Origin: Deltaproteobacteria bacterium
GTDB lineage: Bacteria > Desulfobacterota > Syntrophia > Syntrophales > UBA2210
Length of the DNA stretch: 34,987 nt
Direction: 5' to 3'
Assembly: GCA_016933215.1 (NCBI GenBank)
Contig: JAFGBH010000054.1
Span: 1 to 34,987, forward strand
A model generated the notes under the pieces. The model was given only the letters and a program-made list of their open reading frames with translations. It was not told the DNA's origin and did no database searches. Numbering within the stretch: the stretch's first letter is position 1; each line of letters begins with the position of its first letter. Shown here in pieces: positions 33,601 to 34,987 of this stretch. The position numbers and the translations under genes are program-made.

Positions 33601-34940
33601 TAGACAGGCTGCGCGAAGGTAAGTGCCCAGATTACGCTACCCGATTTGGTTATTAACCGGTATTCCGTGGGTTCCGTTTTTCCTGCTATGATTTTCCGAA
33701 ATTGCTCGGCAATCGATTGAACGTCTTCCGGATGGATGAAATCGGTGATGGGTCTCCCTATTATTTCAGAGGGTTTATACCCCCCTATCGCTTCTGCAAC
33801 GGGACTTATATACGATATACATCCTTTTTCATCGGCGATATAGAAGATGTCCTTCATATTCTCCACGAGATTGCGATACTTCTCCTCACTTTCCCGCAGA
33901 GAGTCTTCAGCTTTTCTATGTTCGGCAAGCTCCCTGTTAAGGTCTCGTGTTCTCTCATGGACCCTCTTTCTCAATGTGCGGTTCCAGAGCAGTATCCCCA
34001 CAATTACCATGGCAATAGTTCCCAGGCCCGTAATGATACATATCCAGAATGTTTTACCTAATACCGGCAATCCCCTGTCCAGATGAATCCATTTCTCAAG
34101 TATCGCCGTCTTCTCCTTTTCCGTTATACCGGCGAGAGCCTTTTTTATGATACCGTGGAACTCCGGCCAGTCTTTGCGTGTCGCAAAAGACAACTTGGTA
34201 ACATAACCCGTTTCTCCCGCTACCCGAAGGTTTGTTATTCCCTCGCTTTCGATATAGTAGATCGCCACAGGGAGTGTTGCGACCAGGGCATCCGAAACGC
34301 CAAGAGATACTCTTTTCAAAGCGGTGCTGAGATCGGACACAAGATCGAGGCCTAAGTCCGGATAATCCTTTTCTATAAACTCATGCCATACATAGGACTT
34401 CACCACGGAAACCCTCATTCCCCTGAGGTCTTCCATGGTCAGATCGCCTACCTCTTTCCTTGTAATGATAACGCCGGGGAGGACGATGTGGGGATCGGAA
34501 AAGTGGACATATTGGGATCGGTCAGGCGTCTGCGCCGCGGCGGGAAGTACATCGACTTCCCTTTTTCTTGCTTTTTCGAGGACTTCTTCCCAGCTCTCGC
34601 AACGCAGAACCCTGAACTCTATACCGAGCTTTTCCTCGATAATCGCAATATAATCTGCAGAGATACCCCTGTAAATACCATTTTGATCAAAATATTCGAT
34701 GGGTGGAAAATAGGGATCGGGCGCTATGGTAATTACCCGATGCGAATCGAGCCAGCCTCTCTCTGTCTCGGTTACGGGGACTGAAATTCCGCCTGCACCC
34801 TTTGCACCAGCCACGGAGAGAAAAATGAAAAGAATTACCGACAAGAGAAGAAATGGACGCTTTGTGCTGAAACAATGAAGTGGTAACTGAAAAGCTCCTT
34901 TTCGGAATTTCCGAAGACAATATATCATCTTATTCGTCAT
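30621..34940 (-). CDS. Sensor histidine kinase: SBP_bac_3 - TM - seven PAS - HisKA_2/HATPase
   Basis: About 1439 residues. In order: a signal/TM segment (about 20-45, RPFLLLSVILFIFLSVAG), a periplasmic family 3 solute-binding domain (about 50-285, with ITIAPDPYFPPIEYFDQNGIYRG), a TM helix (about 295-320), a short coiled coil, seven PAS/PAC units (about 345-1215), then a HisKA_2 dimerisation motif HHRVKNNMQVISSMLSLQS (near 1237) with its phospho-acceptor His, and a HATPase_c domain with NELVSNSLKHAFPEG and DNGIGMP. It would sense an extracellular ligand and cytoplasmic cues and phosphorylate a response regulator that is not encoded here. Three PAS units (2, 6, 7) are close copies. The start is uncertain: ATG 34940, ATG 34928 and TTG 34967 lack clear ribosome sites. 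The gene is convergent with the hydrolase gene, 20 bases apart. Confidence 0.9.
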   Translation of the reverse strand: MTNKMIYCLRKFRKGAFQLPLHCFSTKRPFLLLSVILFIFLSVAGAKGAGGISVPVTETERGWLDSHRVITIAPDPYFPPIEYFDQNGIYRGISADYIAIIEEKLGIEFRVLRCESWEEVLEKARKREVDVLPAAAQTPDRSQYVHFSDPHIVLPGVIITRKEVGDLTMEDLRGMRVSVVKSYVWHEFIEKDYPDLGLDLVSDLSTALKRVSLGVSDALVATLPVAIYYIESEGITNLRVAGETGYVTKLSFATRKDWPEFHGIIKKALAGITEKEKTAILEKWIHLDRGLPVLGKTFWICIITGLGTIAMVIVGILLWNRTLRKRVHERTRDLNRELAEHRKAEDSLRESEEKYRNLVENMKDIFYIADEKGCISYISPVAEAIGGYKPSEIIGRPITDFIHPEDVQSIAEQFRKIIAGKTEPTEYRLITKSGSVIWALTFAQPVYDKDRVVGIQGIITDITDLKKTEEELTRSEEKYRTILESIQEGYFEVDLAGRLTFFNDILCDSSGYSRDELTGMDFQEYTTPASAESLYQVFHEVYITGNPSEIVDYEILTKDGPIRYAELSASLMVGPDGKPIGFRGVARDVTDKKKGEREIRERRLYLESVLRAVPDAVITLDKDNNVAEWNEGAERLFEYTPDEVVGRNIDQLITNPEVLEEASDLSQQVLAGQKVPPSEVVRYRKDGSSVHVIVAGSPIMMGGELIGAVALYTDITERKRMEERWSRYEFIVNTASDMMTLIDSRYVYEAANYAYCRAQGLERDEIVGMSAADIWGDEVFNGEIKGHLERCFAGEEVNYQRWFEFKDLGLRYFDVTYYPYPSGGSKVTHAVVVSRDTTEYKRLNDALMESMDRFRSIVENSHEGILIVDDNYRLAYVNEELCRMLKYSRKELLERDFREFLGEEDSELVTKSYHQRRGGEILPARYGFNIVRKDGTVRHAEISSSVVTYSEGKTQTIAQLLDITERKNAEEKLIESEKRYRNILESIEEGYFEVDLAGKFTFFNDSLCRIAGLPREELLGLSNLEYTAPETAKRMYEDFNRIYKTGKPAELVNYEIVRMDGSKRILELSVTLKMSDDGGPIGFRGVVRDVTDRKAAEEEIRKSEEKYRAIIENIREGYFETDLVGNITFFNDSTCRVLGYSPDELMGMNNREYTTPETADKAYRAFNQIYRTGNPGEIEDYEIIRKDGSVRVLEVTATLMRDGKFLPMGFRGVIRDVTDRKHAEEQIRQSLKEKEIMLQEIHHRVKNNMQVISSMLSLQSRHIDDERARELFEDSRSRIRSMSLIHEKLYLSEDISRIDCADYLRSLTNYLSQIYGVDQDIIRFTLDVDEVFFPIETATPFGLLANELVSNSLKHAFPEGRKGGIHIGLHSANGGTYVFIVSDNGIGMPADLDFRKTETLGLQLVDTLVTQLDASVEIERNGGTTFRITFEELKYKKRM

Positions 34941-34987
34941 AGGTGCCGAGGATAATTCTTTTATCAAAGTAAATCAACCGCTTTTAG

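Overview
The window looks like a chromosomal segment of an anaerobic, probably syntrophic or sulfate-reducing member of Desulfobacterota (the former Deltaproteobacteria). This rests on the gene mix: an acetate permease of the SatP family, an OFA-type carboxylate transporter, a MobA-type molybdenum cofactor enzyme, an Fe-dependent alcohol dehydrogenase, crotonase-family and flavin enzymes, and a sensor kinase with many PAS domains. It is inference; no marker gene fixes the genus. No CRISPR array, rRNA, prophage or transposase gene was seen.

Left part (1-7.2 kb, + strand): the tail of an unrecognised gene; a class III aminotransferase followed at once by a protein carrying the residue pattern of a protein-kinase/APH fold; a DUF1846 protein; a nitronate-monooxygenase-like flavoenzyme; and a beta-CASP metallo-beta-lactamase RNase-like protein. 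Two copies of a double-hairpin element sit in the leaders of the aminotransferase and DUF1846 genes.

Centre left (7.3-13.7 kb, + strand): this is the most unusual region. A SAM methyltransferase is followed by two diverged tandem copies of a two-gene cassette: a soluble DUF2156 (dual-GNAT, lysyl-phosphatidylglycerol-synthase-C-like) protein, then a class I HMG-CoA-reductase-like enzyme with an extra N-terminal beta-rich domain of about 125 residues. Both reductases keep the catalytic Glu, Lys, Asp and His at identical positions, yet no other mevalonate gene is present. A rho-independent terminator closes the block.

Centre (13.8-23.3 kb): a NagZ-like glycosidase (-); an acidic YD-repeat-like exported protein (+); SatP acetate permease (-); an OFA-family MFS transporter (-) bracketed by two direct copies of a second double-hairpin element; MobA (-) and an Fe-ADH (-); AzlC/AzlD (+); an EamA exporter (+); and a solitary PIN-domain protein (+).

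Right part (23.3-35 kb): glnS (+) converges on a tRNA-Gln(CTG), and a tRNA-Val(CAC) lies just upstream of that tRNA on the same minus strand. A copper operon follows: DUF4177-like small protein, CopZ, CopA. Then come a conserved small protein, a crotonase-family protein lacking one of the two hydratase glutamates (-), a divergent alpha/beta hydrolase (+), and a very large SBP-7xPAS-HisKA_2-HATPase sensor kinase (-).

All coordinates and motifs were read by eye. Family names rest on recognised motifs, not on a database search.
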